IMG/VR virus record: IMGVR_UViG_3300046170_000169
Span: 1-31,239 of that record
Source: a virus
Strand: one strand, 5' to 3'
DNA: 31,239 bases
Shown: positions 14,737 through 23,964 of the stretch, piece by piece
Layout: each line of letters starts with the position of its first letter
How positions within the stretch are numbered: the first letter of the stretch is position 1
Made by a program: the position numbers and the translations under genes
Notes under the pieces: generated by a model
What the model was told of the DNA's origin: nothing
The model's database searches: none
The model's input: the letters and a program-made list of their open reading frames with translations, nothing else

Positions 14737-16021
14737 ACTAACGCTGAAGCCTCGGAACTGGGTTAGACCATACCTACAACGGACAGAGGACAGGGCCTGC
14801 TTAGTGGTGCATCGAAGGGGCGGCAAGAGCTTCGGATGTCTGCAGGATCTAATCCTTAAATGCCACACCCATACGCGCAAAGGGTTGAAATCATCGCCTT
14901 TGCGCTACGGATACTTTGCGCCTACACAAGCCCAGGCCAAGAAAATCGCGTGGAGCTACCTTAAAACCTTTACGCATCAGATACCTGGTGTGATCAAGAA
15001 CGAGTCGGAGCTATGGATTCGATTCCAGAACGGGGCAGAGATCGGGCTGTATTCCGGTGAGAACTACGAGCGAGCAAGGGGACTCTATTTTGATGGTGTA
15101 GTATTGGACGAATACGCCGACATTCCACCAGATGCTTGGGAGTCAGTCATAGAACCGTGTCTACTGGATTACAAAGGTTGGGCCACGTTCGTTGGGACGC
15201 CCAAGGGTAAGAATGCCTTCTGGAGAGTCTACCAGCACTCGCTCAAAGACCCTGAGTGGTTCTCCCTCTGTCTAAAAGCATCTGAGAGCGGTCTGATTCC
15301 GCCTGACCAGCTAGCTAGGATGAAGGCTACAAGAGAGAGCAACGTGTTTGAGCGAGAGTTTGAATGCTCGTTTTCATCTGATATACCTGGCACGATCTAC
15401 GCCAAAGAGGTAGAAGATGCGCTGAGACTAGGTCATGTTTGCGACTTTGAGCCTAACAGAGTTCCGGTATGGACGACCTGGGATATTGGGTCTCCAGTGA
15501 ACACTGCAGTGATTTACTTCCAGCTAGAAGGCCTGAGAAGAACGGTAATTGACTGCGACATATCAGCCAGCATGACGTTAGAGGAGCGCGTTGGACATAT
15601 GCAGGCCAAAGGATATGACTATGGCGGTCACCTACTGCCACATGACTCAGCAGCTAGACAGCCTAATGGACTCACGTTCGCAGAGGAGCTACGGAAGGCT
15701 GGCCTGTCAAACGTGCAGACAATCCCTAGAACGCATGACAAGGAGCTTCGTATCAACGCGACGAAGAAAGCATTCCCGAACATCTGGTTTAGAGATAGAC
15801 AAACCACTCATCTCAGAGACGCTCTGAGTCAATACCATTACAAGGAAGCTACCGATGGAACTGGATGGATCACAAACAAGATCTCTCACGGCTGGGAGTC
15901 TCACCCATCTGACGCATTCTCAATGCTTGCGGAGGCAGAGCTTCACGATATGCTGACAGATCAGCAGTCACACGCTAAGCGCCGGCGTAGGCCACGCATC
16001 AATGCTGGAACTGGATACTAA
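14717..16021 (+). CDS. terL: Terminase large subunit
   Basis: 434 residues. The N-terminal ATPase has the modified Walker A HRRGGKS (32-38) and Walker B VVLDEYAD (128-135) with catalytic Glu132, then VGTPKGKN. The C-terminal RNase H-like nuclease begins with TTWDIG (Asp256), and HPSDAFSML near residue 395 supplies a late metal ligand. It cuts concatemers and pumps DNA into the prohead with the small subunit. The length is slightly short but all motifs are intact. Confidence 0.93.
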   Translation: MATNKTRLTLKPRNWVRPYLQRTEDRACLVVHRRGGKSFGCLQDLILKCHTHTRKGLKSSPLRYGYFAPTQAQAKKIAWSYLKTFTHQIPGVIKNESELWIRFQNGAEIGLYSGENYERARGLYFDGVVLDEYADIPPDAWESVIEPCLLDYKGWATFVGTPKGKNAFWRVYQHSLKDPEWFSLCLKASESGLIPPDQLARMKATRESNVFEREFECSFSSDIPGTIYAKEVEDALRLGHVCDFEPNRVPVWTTWDIGSPVNTAVIYFQLEGLRRTVIDCDISASMTLEERVGHMQAKGYDYGGHLLPHDSAARQPNGLTFAEELRKAGLSNVQTIPRTHDKELRINATKKAFPNIWFRDRQTTHLRDALSQYHYKEATDGTGWITNKISHGWESHPSDAFSMLAEAELHDMLTDQQSHAKRRRRPRINAGTGY

Positions 16022-16050
16022 AGTGTCGCTTGCTTGATATTTAAAGATAG

Positions 16051-16077
16051 TTGACATATTTACATAAAAACGATAAA
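16051..16077 (+). promoter_or_regulatory. Possible promoter ahead of portal operon
   Basis: A perfect -35 TTGACA (16051-16056) is followed by AT-rich DNA and GATAAA (16072-16077) at a short 15-base spacing. A transcript from here would have almost no leader before ATG 16085. Confidence 0.35.
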
Positions 16078-16084
16078 GAGCCTT

Positions 16085-16282
16085 ATGGGATTCCTATCGC
16101 CAAAGCCCCCGCCGCCCCCGCCGGCCCCTGCAATGCCAGACGTAGGCCGCACTGAAGCCAAGAAGATTGCTAAGCGTAAGCGTAAGCGGAGCATGAGTGA
16201 GTCTAGCTATGCTCAGTCAACTAGAGGTGGAGCCGTCAATCCAAACTACTCGACGGGATCTAAGACAGCTCAAGGACAATGA
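16085..16282 (+). CDS. Small poly-proline, basic virion-associated protein
   Basis: 65 residues: a poly-Pro stretch (PKPPPPPPAPAMP) near the N-terminus, a basic middle (KKIAKRKRKR) and a Gly/Ser/Thr-rich end. Small proteins of this composition are common next to portal genes in podoviruses and recall T7 gp7.3-like virion proteins; the exact role is not known. The stop overlaps the portal start. Confidence 0.6.
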   Translation: MGFLSPKPPPPPPAPAMPDVGRTEAKKIAKRKRKRSMSESSYAQSTRGGAVNPNYSTGSKTAQGQ

Positions 16283-17925
16283 TCGACGAGAACGTAGACA
16301 CTATTCTCAGAAAGGCTGAGTCACTTGAGAGTGAACTAAACGCTTTCAAGTCTCACTGGGATCTGACTGCTAAGTATTTTAAGCCACAGCTTGATATATT
16401 CACGCAAACTCCCCAGTCGCCTGACGTGACCGGATTCTCTGGACTGTATGACACTACAGGGATTGAGAGTCTAGATACCTACTCCAACGGCATGATAGCC
16501 GAGGTATTCTCGTCAAATGAGAAATGGATGATCTACACGCCCCAGGATGACCACGAGGTCGATGATGCGGGCCGCAAATGGTATAACAAATGTTCAGAGT
16601 TAGCCCTAACTGCTCTTGGACGTAGTAACTTCTACCAGTCGATCAAGCCGGTCGTCACCGATATGGGATGCGGTGGCACTGGATCATTGTATGTTGAGCG
16701 AGGAAATAAGAAGCTACTCAAGTTTTGTTACGACCGTCTAGGCACATTTGCTATTGAGAAGGATGGCGAGGGAGACATTCGGACCGAATACCGGTGGCTG
16801 ACTATGACTGCCTCTGAAATGGCAGATAAGTTTGGAGAGGATAACCTAGGCAAAAAGGCTAAGGCATCGCTAAATGATATGAAAAAGGGCGGTGAGAAGA
16901 CTTATTTCACCGTGATCCATGCTTGCTTTCCTCGCAACAAGAACGGGATCGAAGCTAAGAACAAGCCATTTGCCAGCATCTACGTCTGCAAAGAAGACAG
17001 AATGATTTTAGAGGAAGGTGGATATGATTACTATCCATTCGCCTCACCAAGAGCTGAGATCTGGAACGACTACAACTACGGTCTAGCTCCAGCGTCCAAG
17101 GCGCTACCGGCAATGAGAGAGCTGAATAAGCTCCGTAGAGATGTCCATGAGGGCGTAGCTCTACAGGTCAAGCCACCTTGGTTAGTGCCATCAGACTCAG
17201 TAGATGAGATCTCAACACGGCCTAATGGTGTAACAGTCTTTGATGAGCGCAACGGGATGAAGCCCGAGCAGATGAGACTCTACAACGACATCAACGCCGG
17301 CATGGTATTAATGGAGAACGTGACAGAGCAGGTCCGTGGGTTTTTCCATGCTCAGCTATTTGAGGCCGTAGCTCAGAAGGACAAGCAGATGACAGCCAGA
17401 GAGGTTGCCAGCATCGAAAACGCAGCCCTTCGTCGTTTCCTACCTAATTTCAACCAGATCACTACAGAGCTAACACCAATCTTTCAGAACGTGTTCCTGC
17501 TTCTGTTTAATGAAGGAGTGTTCCCAGACCCACCTGAGTCTGTAAAGCTTTACCCTGATGGCCCAATGAATGCCGGTATCGTGCCGCTTCCAAAGGTTGA
17601 GTTCACCTCGCGCATTGCTCTAGCGATAAGGATGATCGAAAACAACGCTATTGACCGCACTATTGAGCGGATTATGCCAATGATTCAGATCGCTCCAGAG
17701 CTTGCCGACAACTTTGACCTTGACCAGATGCTTAGAGATAGCGCCCGCAATGACGGTATTTCAGAGGATGTCATCAAGAATCTTCAACAGGTAATCGAAC
17801 AGCGCGAGGCCCGCGCAGCAGAGATGGCTCAACAGCAGCAGATGATGATGGCTCAACAAGCTGCCAGCGCTGCCAAGGACGCCAGCCAGGTCGATCCTGA
17901 GAAGCTTCAAGGCATGATGCAATAA
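16279..17925 (+). CDS. Portal / head-tail connector protein
   Basis: 548 residues with the head-tail connector pattern of T7-like podoviruses: ESLESELNAFKSHWDLTAKYFKP at the start, LDTYSNGMIAEVFSSNEKWM, a central PAMRELNKLRRDVHEG stem segment, QMTAREVASIENAALRRFLPNF, and a C-terminal Gln/Met/Ala-rich tail (residues about 515-548). Twelve copies should form the ring through which DNA is packaged and ejected. It lies directly after terminase, as expected. Confidence 0.9.
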   Translation: MIDENVDTILRKAESLESELNAFKSHWDLTAKYFKPQLDIFTQTPQSPDVTGFSGLYDTTGIESLDTYSNGMIAEVFSSNEKWMIYTPQDDHEVDDAGRKWYNKCSELALTALGRSNFYQSIKPVVTDMGCGGTGSLYVERGNKKLLKFCYDRLGTFAIEKDGEGDIRTEYRWLTMTASEMADKFGEDNLGKKAKASLNDMKKGGEKTYFTVIHACFPRNKNGIEAKNKPFASIYVCKEDRMILEEGGYDYYPFASPRAEIWNDYNYGLAPASKALPAMRELNKLRRDVHEGVALQVKPPWLVPSDSVDEISTRPNGVTVFDERNGMKPEQMRLYNDINAGMVLMENVTEQVRGFFHAQLFEAVAQKDKQMTAREVASIENAALRRFLPNFNQITTELTPIFQNVFLLLFNEGVFPDPPESVKLYPDGPMNAGIVPLPKVEFTSRIALAIRMIENNAIDRTIERIMPMIQIAPELADNFDLDQMLRDSARNDGISEDVIKNLQQVIEQREARAAEMAQQQQMMMAQQAASAAKDASQVDPEKLQGMMQ

Positions 17926-18143
17926 TGGACAGACATACACATAACGGGAAGGTTGTTAAAACTCTCCTGTCTACCACAGAAGGGGACGCGCTGTTGGAAT
18001 GGATGAAAGTAAAATTTCAGTTCGACCAGCCGGTGTTCAAAGCAGAAGACGACTACAACGAGACATCCGCGAAACTACGCGAAGGTGGCCGTCACGTAAT
18101 CATAGAACTAGAGAACCTAAAACCAAGAAACCCAGATGATTGA
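17925..18143 (+). CDS. Small structural-module protein (Bbp19-like)
   Basis: 72 residues overlapping the portal stop by one base. The sequence TTEGDALLEWMKVKFQFDQ, then NETSAKLREGGRHVIIELENL resembles the small Bbp19-type proteins found between portal and scaffold genes in BPP-1-like podoviruses, with the REG-R-x-V-I core. Function unknown; assignment by pattern and position. Confidence 0.5.
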   Translation: MDRHTHNGKVVKTLLSTTEGDALLEWMKVKFQFDQPVFKAEDDYNETSAKLREGGRHVIIELENLKPRNPDD

Positions 18144-18483
18144 TCCAAGACTATTTAAACTAGTTGGCGACAAGTTCATTCGACAGACCGACATGAAAGA
18201 GATCGCCACGCTTGTAGACGGCGAGGTTACAGGTCTTCACCACAAGCAGGAGAAGTTCCGAGAGACTCTAGAAAATCTAATAGGTGACGCATCACCAGTA
18301 GAGGTTGAGGTTTCTATTAAGCAACCTAAGACAAAACGGTCTAAAAAGGATGCTCCGGCAGAATATTTCACTAAACGCATGGGCGGGAAGTCAGCTCAGG
18401 TAGTTGAGTGGAGACGCGAGAACTGGAGCGCGAAGCAGTTCAAGGACGAATATGGCGATCTATTTACAGAAGAGAATCTATGA
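18136..18483 (+). CDS. Small structural-module protein, unknown
   Basis: 115 residues overlapping both neighbours (8 bases upstream, ATGA downstream). A helical N-terminal half (QTDMKEIATLVDGEVTGL) leads to a basic linker (KQPKTKRSKKD) and a C-terminal segment with WRRENWSAKQFKDEYGDLF. No family recognised; possibly a scaffold or assembly accessory. Confidence 0.5.
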   Translation: MIDPRLFKLVGDKFIRQTDMKEIATLVDGEVTGLHHKQEKFRETLENLIGDASPVEVEVSIKQPKTKRSKKDAPAEYFTKRMGGKSAQVVEWRRENWSAKQFKDEYGDLFTEENL

Positions 18484-19418
18484 GACAATACGAATTGATT
18501 AGAAACGAAGAAGGAGGAGATGCTGGCGGCGGTGCTGCCGTAGCTGACCCTACAGAAGAATACGGCTCAGACCCATCAACCCCGCCAACCTTTGACGCAT
18601 CAGGAATGTTTGATGCAGATGGTAGGTTTCAAGAGATTGGAGACCGGTTTAAGAACGACAGCGTCGATGCTGACTACATTAACCGCAACTTCAAAGGCAA
18701 GAGTCCATCTGACCTAGCAAAGATGCTCAAGGATAACCAGACGGCAGCGCGAGCAAAGTCAGTCAGTTACCCAGGAGCAGACGCCACCGATGAGGATTGG
18801 AGTCGATTCCGTGAAGCTGCCGGTGTGCCAGAGAGTGCAGACCAAGTGATGCCGGAAGACTTTGAAAGCTTCCAGAACGCTACCGGATGGACTGAAGAGG
18901 TTGCAACTCCAGTAGTTGATGCTTTAATCCAGTCAGGAGCGCCAGGACCAGCAATCACTGCTGGACTAGCGGCTGTTCAAGAAGCAGCAGCAGCACAAGC
19001 CGAACAATGGCAGGCAGAGGCCCAAGAGCGACGAGAAGCCGGTAAACAGCAGCTTCTAGAGGCATTTGGAACAGAAACCGATGCTCGCATTAATGGAGCG
19101 ACTGTTGCAGCCGAAAAGCTCGGAATCCAAGCTGGACTAAGTCAGGAGCAGATTGAAGGCGTCAAGCAGGTAGTATCTCAGATTGATAGCCCAGAGCTTA
19201 CTAGGATGTTTGCTCACTTAAGCGATGCAATCTCAGAGGCTTCCTACCGAGGCCCAGGTCAGACAGCCAAGGTCGATGACTTCCGAGGCCCAGCCGAAAC
19301 AGCTCAAGCAATTATGGAAGATGACCAGCACCCAATGCACGCCAAGTTTATGGCCGGCGACGATGCTGTTCACAAACACGTTGACACTTTGCTAGCAAAA
19401 GCGAGAGATATTGCTTAA
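18480..19418 (+). CDS. Scaffolding protein
   Basis: 312 residues from ATG 18480, chosen because it overlaps the previous stop (ATGA) and follows an AG-rich leader; the frame is open a further 24 codons upstream. The protein is acidic and helix-rich with a long Ala/Gln/Glu coiled region (about 160-215) and a low-complexity Gly/Asp/Pro-rich N-terminus. Composition, size and position directly before the capsid gene fit a T7 gp9-like scaffold that guides prohead assembly. Confidence 0.8.
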   Translation: MRQYELIRNEEGGDAGGGAAVADPTEEYGSDPSTPPTFDASGMFDADGRFQEIGDRFKNDSVDADYINRNFKGKSPSDLAKMLKDNQTAARAKSVSYPGADATDEDWSRFREAAGVPESADQVMPEDFESFQNATGWTEEVATPVVDALIQSGAPGPAITAGLAAVQEAAAAQAEQWQAEAQERREAGKQQLLEAFGTETDARINGATVAAEKLGIQAGLSQEQIEGVKQVVSQIDSPELTRMFAHLSDAISEASYRGPGQTAKVDDFRGPAETAQAIMEDDQHPMHAKFMAGDDAVHKHVDTLLAKARDIA

Positions 19419-19458
19419 CAAATTTCTAGGTGGTCTCTCTCTTCCCATCTAGCACCTA

Positions 19459-19499
19459 GCCTCCTCCTCTTAGTCATGTCAGAGGGGGAGGCTTTTTGT
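19459..19499 (+). terminator. Terminator after scaffolding gene
   Basis: A 12-bp stem (19459-19470 with 19481-19492, one G-U pair) with a 10-base loop is followed by a T-rich tract. A second, smaller hairpin (19426-19432 with 19453-19459) lies directly upstream and shares its last base, so the two may compete. Confidence 0.8.
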
Positions 19500-19702
19500 T
19501 TGACTAAATTGATATTTTAGCTTAGAAGGCTATCCATGACAGCTTACCTAGCTTGCTAGACCTGTCTATACAGCCCCAATTTGGCCGCCCTACATACGCC
19601 CCTCGCATGGCCTACCAGCATTAGCTGCCCCAATTTTAGAGGTTTCCGTTCACAGACAGCGGCTTTCGTGAACCAAAACAAAAACCTAAACCTTAAAATA
19701 TT
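19500..19702 (+). promoter_or_regulatory. Non-coding capsid leader with possible promoter, repeats and hairpin
   Basis: No gene is seen in this stretch. It starts with TTGACT (19500-19505) and a weak -10 TTAGAA (19522-19527) at 16-base spacing. GCCCCAATTT occurs twice (19573-19582 and 19627-19636, 54 bp apart). GTTCAC/GTGAAC (19648-19653 with 19668-19673) can form a 6-bp hairpin 30 bases before the capsid ATG. A separate capsid promoter after a terminator is plausible; the function of the repeats is unknown. Confidence 0.4.
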
Positions 19703-20623
19703 ATGCCAGTTAGTCCAACACTCGCGCTGATCGATCAGTATCAGCCTAAATTTGAAAGTCAGTGGCGTCGTCTTGCCCAGCAGGTCGATAGCCGTCTTAG
19801 CGGCGCTGTTAGCGTCAACTCCAACTGCACCGGTGAGGTAAACTACCGAGACCAGATTAAGCCTATTGACGTTTCGTCACTTGGCACTCCTAGTCAAAAC
19901 CGCATTGCTGCAACCGCAATTTCTCAAATTGAAACCCAGAAGCGCGCAAACTACCCTGAGAAGTTTCAGGCAGTTAAGCACTTTGACGAGTTTGATGAAG
20001 TATGGCTTGCAGAGCAGTCAAAGCCCACATCGCAAACCTTCCTTGAGTTTAAGGCAGGATTTAACCGCAAGATGGATGATCTCATTATTGCCGCTGCTAC
20101 CGGAACTGCAAAGACCGGTAATAATGGCGCTGTAAGCACTGATCTTCCAACTAGCCAAGTTATTCCTGTTAATACTGGAGGCGATGGGTCTGGAATGAAC
20201 CTTGCAAAAATCCTTGATGCCAAGCAGCTCATGGAAGAGAACGAGGTCTTCGGTCAAGACATTGACGGTGATGACGCTTACCTTGTCCTTAACGCCAAAG
20301 CCCTTCGCGGTCTTTATGATGAAGCTAAGATTACTTCTAGTGATTACGCCGGCGAACTCCAAGCTCTCTACAACGGAGAGATTGACCAGTTCCTTGGTTT
20401 CAACTTCATCCGCACCGAGCGCCTTGCAGTCGCTTCCGATGTTCGCACTTGCTTTGCTTTTGTGAAGTCAGGTATCGCACTTGATATTTGGCAGAATCCT
20501 AAGTTTAAGCTTAGCGAGCGTAACGACTTCAATGACGCCGCCCAGCTTCGCGGAACTGCCGCAGCAGGAGCCACTCGCCTTGAGGAAGTCAAGGTTGTAG
20601 AGATTCCTTGCGACGAGTCCTAG
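19703..20623 (+). CDS. Major capsid protein
   Basis: 306 residues. The sequence (IDQYQPKFESQWRRLAQQVDSRL; VNYRDQIKPIDV; DEVWLAEQSKPTSQTFLEFKAGFNRKMDDLIIAAATG; QDIDGDDAYLVLNAKALRGL; FLGFNFIRTERL; FVKSGIALDIWQNPKFKLSERND) matches the phage capsid family used by BPP-1-like podoviruses, with an HK97-type fold expected. It has its own leader and a terminator on each side, as for a highly expressed gene. No Shine-Dalgarno sequence is present; the leader is A-rich (AAAACCTAAACCTTAAAATATT). Confidence 0.88.
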   Translation: MPVSPTLALIDQYQPKFESQWRRLAQQVDSRLSGAVSVNSNCTGEVNYRDQIKPIDVSSLGTPSQNRIAATAISQIETQKRANYPEKFQAVKHFDEFDEVWLAEQSKPTSQTFLEFKAGFNRKMDDLIIAAATGTAKTGNNGAVSTDLPTSQVIPVNTGGDGSGMNLAKILDAKQLMEENEVFGQDIDGDDAYLVLNAKALRGLYDEAKITSSDYAGELQALYNGEIDQFLGFNFIRTERLAVASDVRTCFAFVKSGIALDIWQNPKFKLSERNDFNDAAQLRGTAAAGATRLEEVKVVEIPCDES

Positions 20624-20644
20624 TCCATAGCAACCACAACCAAG

Positions 20645-20685
20645 GGTCCGTCTGTCTTTCGGGGCGGGCGGGCCTTTCCTTTTTA
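20645..20685 (+). terminator. Terminator after capsid gene
   Basis: A 12-bp GC-rich stem with several G-U pairs (20645-20656 with 20663-20674) and a loop TTTCGG is followed by a T-rich tract that runs into the next start codon. It probably terminates part of the transcription, as the T7 terminator after gene 10 does, reducing expression of the tail genes. Confidence 0.75.
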
Positions 20686-21305
20686 TGAGCAAGATCATTA
20701 CCGACATCGACATCGCCAACCAAGCGCTTGGCTATTTGGGAGAGCAGACAATTGCAACAATGTCTGAAAACACCAAGGAGGCACGGCAAGTCTCGCTCCA
20801 CTTTGACCAGACGCTCCGTGAGATCATGGAGAAGCATAGGTGGTCAGTAGGCCGGAAACGAACTAGAATGACGCTATTCGGCGCAACACCAGATTTCGGG
20901 TGGTCTTACGCTCACATTATCCCAGAAGACTGTCTTAGGGTCTTAGATTTGTTTGAGCTTTCAGAAGAGACGCCCACACCAAACCCAGTTCCTATTCGCA
21001 AGTTTGAAAAGGAGCCTGGGCTTATCCTTAGCAACATTAAGCATTGCGGCCTAGTCTACATCAAAGAGGTAATCTCATCAGATCTATCACCACTTCTTGT
21101 TAAAGCTCTAGCAATCAAGCTGGCATCAAAGCTAGCAATTCCCCTCGGTGAGTCCAGACTGGCCGGCGATCTATCTAATATGGCCGACAATGCCATCAAA
21201 GACGCATGGCTGAGCGACGCAAGACAGTCACGATCAGGAGAAAACTCTGACTTCCTCCAAAGATCTGAAGAAAACCACGCCGAAAGCGGAAGATACAATG
21301 CCTGA
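20685..21305 (+). CDS. Tail tubular protein A / adaptor (T7 gp11-like)
   Basis: 206 residues. IDIANQALGYLGEQTIATMSE, then ARQVSLHFDQTLREIMEKHRWSVGRKRTRM and GWSYAHIIPEDCLRVLDLFE are the family pattern of the head-to-tail adaptor that docks below the portal. It sits between capsid and nozzle genes, as in T7. The start lies in the T-tract of the capsid terminator. Confidence 0.88.
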   Translation: MSKIITDIDIANQALGYLGEQTIATMSENTKEARQVSLHFDQTLREIMEKHRWSVGRKRTRMTLFGATPDFGWSYAHIIPEDCLRVLDLFELSEETPTPNPVPIRKFEKEPGLILSNIKHCGLVYIKEVISSDLSPLLVKALAIKLASKLAIPLGESRLAGDLSNMADNAIKDAWLSDARQSRSGENSDFLQRSEENHAESGRYNA

Positions 21306-23964
21306 GTTTTTGCAGTCTAACTTTAATGGTGAGTGGTCTCCGCTCATGCTTGGCCGTGTAGAGCTGTCACGATACGCTACATCGCTAAGAACGATGGAGA
21401 ACTTTGCCCCGACCATACCTGGCGGCGCGAGAAAGCGACCTGGCACTGAATACATTGGCGAAGTCAGAGACTCATCAAAGAAAACACGGCTTGAAAGCTT
21501 CACGTTTTCTAATGAGCAATCTTATTTGCTGGAATTTAGCGATATAAAGTTACGGTTCTGGAGAAACGGGGTGTTATTAGGCGATATTAAAACAACTCCT
21601 TACACTGAGGATGATGTGTTTAGCCTTAGAATGACATCGACAAACGACATTGTTTATATCGCCTCACCTAATCATGCTCCTTATAAGCTAACCAGAACAT
21701 CTGACACTACGTTTGATTTTGCAGCGCTTGAGTTTGAGAACCAGCCGTTTGAAGATCAGAATTTAACAACGACAACAATTACACCCTCTGGGACAACTAG
21801 CTCGGTAACACTTACTTCATCTGCTCCTTTATTTGTGTCTGAAATGGTGGGAAGTTCTTTTGAGATAACTCATTTAAAAGCAAGAGAGGTTTATGAAACC
21901 ACCGCTGATAGAACTAATGGTAGCTATGTTGTTTGGAATTCAACAGGAACTTATTCTCAAGGAGATATTATTTTAGATCAGACTGGAGGAGCATTAGATT
22001 ACTATTTGTGCATTTCTGCTTATAACGGACATAATAATCCAAATAATGATCCTATTTCTAACTATCTTTCTAACTTTGAAGCTGGGATTATTGCAAAAGA
22101 CAAAAACAATAACTCTATTAACTATTATGTAAGAGGTGAGTGGACACTAAGGACTGAGGGAAGCTGGAACAATGAGTGGGTTTTACAAGAGTCTTATGAT
22201 AATCAATCTACTTGGACAACAAGGCATTCATTGGTTTCTGATAATGGTTCTGATAATTACACGAGAGAAGGAGATGAGACAGGAAATCCTGTTTGGTTAA
22301 GACTTATTCTTTTTAGTGGAAACAGTGAAAGAGACCCCGTTACCTTTACTATTGCAGAAACAGAAATATCTGGGGAAGTGTTGATCAACTCTGTTAATAC
22401 AGGCAACAATACCGCAACCGCTACTGTTGTTGCCACAAAACCTTTGTTTAGCACTGATGCTACAAGTCTTTGGGCTGAGAATGAATGGAATCCTAGAAAA
22501 AAGTATCCTAAGCAGGTGTTCTTTAAAAACAACCGGCTTTGTTTTGCTTCTACTAAGGCAGACAACCAAGCTATTTGGGGAAGCGAGGTAGATAAATGGG
22601 ATAACTTTAAGCGTGGCATACAAGAAGACTCGCAGCCATTTAAAGACGTTCTAAGGACCGGCAACCAAGATCCGATACAATGGGTATCCGAGCAGTCAAA
22701 GACGCTTCTAGGGCTATCCTCGCAGATAAGAAACCTAACCGGTGAAGACGGGTCGTCTATTCTAGCGCCAGGTAAAAACAGCTCGGCAAGACAAGCCGGT
22801 CGCGGCGCTGCTGACCTAGAGCCGGTAGAGGTTGATGACTTTACATTTTACGTCCAGCTAGGAGGCAGGATTATTAGAGGTCTGACAAACGATTATGAGC
22901 GTGGCGTTTACGCTGCTGCTGATATGACTAGAGAGGCTGAACATGTAACTAGAGGCGGCGTCAAGCAAATGGCGTTTCAGCTAAACCGTGTTTCTACGCT
23001 CTACGCCGTCACAGGAGAGGGTATCGCTGCTTGCCTAGTGTTTGATCCAGAAGTGGAGAAAATGGGCTGGTATCGCCTTAAAACGCAAGGAGGGACAATT
23101 GAGTCAGTTGCCATCCTTCCGGCTACCGGAGAAGAAGACGAGGTCTACTTTGTAGTAAAGAGAACGATCAACGGAAGCACCAAGCGCTACATTGAGAGGC
23201 TAAAGAACGATCAGATCAGAATTCAAGATGATGGCCTGCAAGACGATATGTTCTATGTCGATTGCGGCACTACAATTACCGGAGCTAATATTTCTACAAA
23301 TTCTACAACTGATGTTACCACTATTGCTGGATCGACTCACCTAGAAGGTAAAGAAATACAGATTCTTTTAGACGGGGACTATTTTGGCAAGAAAACAGTA
23401 AGCAGCGGGTCTGTTACAATACCTACTATTACTAATAATGATTTCAATAACGCATCTTCATACAAAGTCGGGGATCGCGTAAGGTTTTTGGCTAGCGGAA
23501 CCTATACTTATTTTGTTTGTGTTCTTGCATACACTGGAGGTGATTCTTCGCAAACTGATCCGGCATTAGCGGTAGATTCAAATTCAAATCCATACTTTGC
23601 TGCTAGCAAGGCAACTTGTGGCTTATCTATTGAGGCTAAGCTATGGCCAATGCCGTTAGAGGGCATTACAGCGTCAGGAACGACCTCTGGAGACAAGAAG
23701 CGAGTCAAAGAGATTACGATTGACGTTATGAACTCACTCGGAATCCAGACAAAAGACTCACCGGATGACACTAAAGAGCCTACAGATCTTACTCCAAGAC
23801 AGTCTGATGCAGACCTTGGATCATCGCCGGCACTCTACAGCGGCAAGCTTGAAGTCAGAAATACTTTGCCAAGATCGTTTGATGGTAATGTTTTTTATCA
23901 ATCAGATATTCCTTTTGGCGTATTTATCCGTAACATCATTACTAAATGGGAGAAGACCAGCTAA
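21298..23964 (+). CDS. Tail tubular protein B / nozzle (T7 gp12-like)
   Basis: 888 residues, overlapping the adaptor by 8 bases. The N-terminus SNFNGEWSPLMLGRVELSRYATSLRTMENFAPTIPGGARKRPGT is the strongly conserved opening of this family in podoviruses. An inserted beta-rich region (about 160-360) is Asn/Thr/Ser-rich and more AT-rich in DNA than the rest, and may be a later insertion exposed on the tail. The core resumes with PKQVFFKNNRLCFA and includes GVKQMAFQLNRVSTLYAVTGEG. It forms the tail tube tip. Confidence 0.85.
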   Translation: MPEFLQSNFNGEWSPLMLGRVELSRYATSLRTMENFAPTIPGGARKRPGTEYIGEVRDSSKKTRLESFTFSNEQSYLLEFSDIKLRFWRNGVLLGDIKTTPYTEDDVFSLRMTSTNDIVYIASPNHAPYKLTRTSDTTFDFAALEFENQPFEDQNLTTTTITPSGTTSSVTLTSSAPLFVSEMVGSSFEITHLKAREVYETTADRTNGSYVVWNSTGTYSQGDIILDQTGGALDYYLCISAYNGHNNPNNDPISNYLSNFEAGIIAKDKNNNSINYYVRGEWTLRTEGSWNNEWVLQESYDNQSTWTTRHSLVSDNGSDNYTREGDETGNPVWLRLILFSGNSERDPVTFTIAETEISGEVLINSVNTGNNTATATVVATKPLFSTDATSLWAENEWNPRKKYPKQVFFKNNRLCFASTKADNQAIWGSEVDKWDNFKRGIQEDSQPFKDVLRTGNQDPIQWVSEQSKTLLGLSSQIRNLTGEDGSSILAPGKNSSARQAGRGAADLEPVEVDDFTFYVQLGGRIIRGLTNDYERGVYAAADMTREAEHVTRGGVKQMAFQLNRVSTLYAVTGEGIAACLVFDPEVEKMGWYRLKTQGGTIESVAILPATGEEDEVYFVVKRTINGSTKRYIERLKNDQIRIQDDGLQDDMFYVDCGTTITGANISTNSTTDVTTIAGSTHLEGKEIQILLDGDYFGKKTVSSGSVTIPTITNNDFNNASSYKVGDRVRFLASGTYTYFVCVLAYTGGDSSQTDPALAVDSNSNPYFAASKATCGLSIEAKLWPMPLEGITASGTTSGDKKRVKEITIDVMNSLGIQTKDSPDDTKEPTDLTPRQSDADLGSSPALYSGKLEVRNTLPRSFDGNVFYQSDIPFGVFIRNIITKWEKTS

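Noticed and set aside
20018-20362. Long open frames on the minus strand, here opposite the capsid gene and in many other places
   Set aside because: They lie opposite well-supported + strand genes, show no family motifs and have no ribosome sites; they are shadows of biased codon use.
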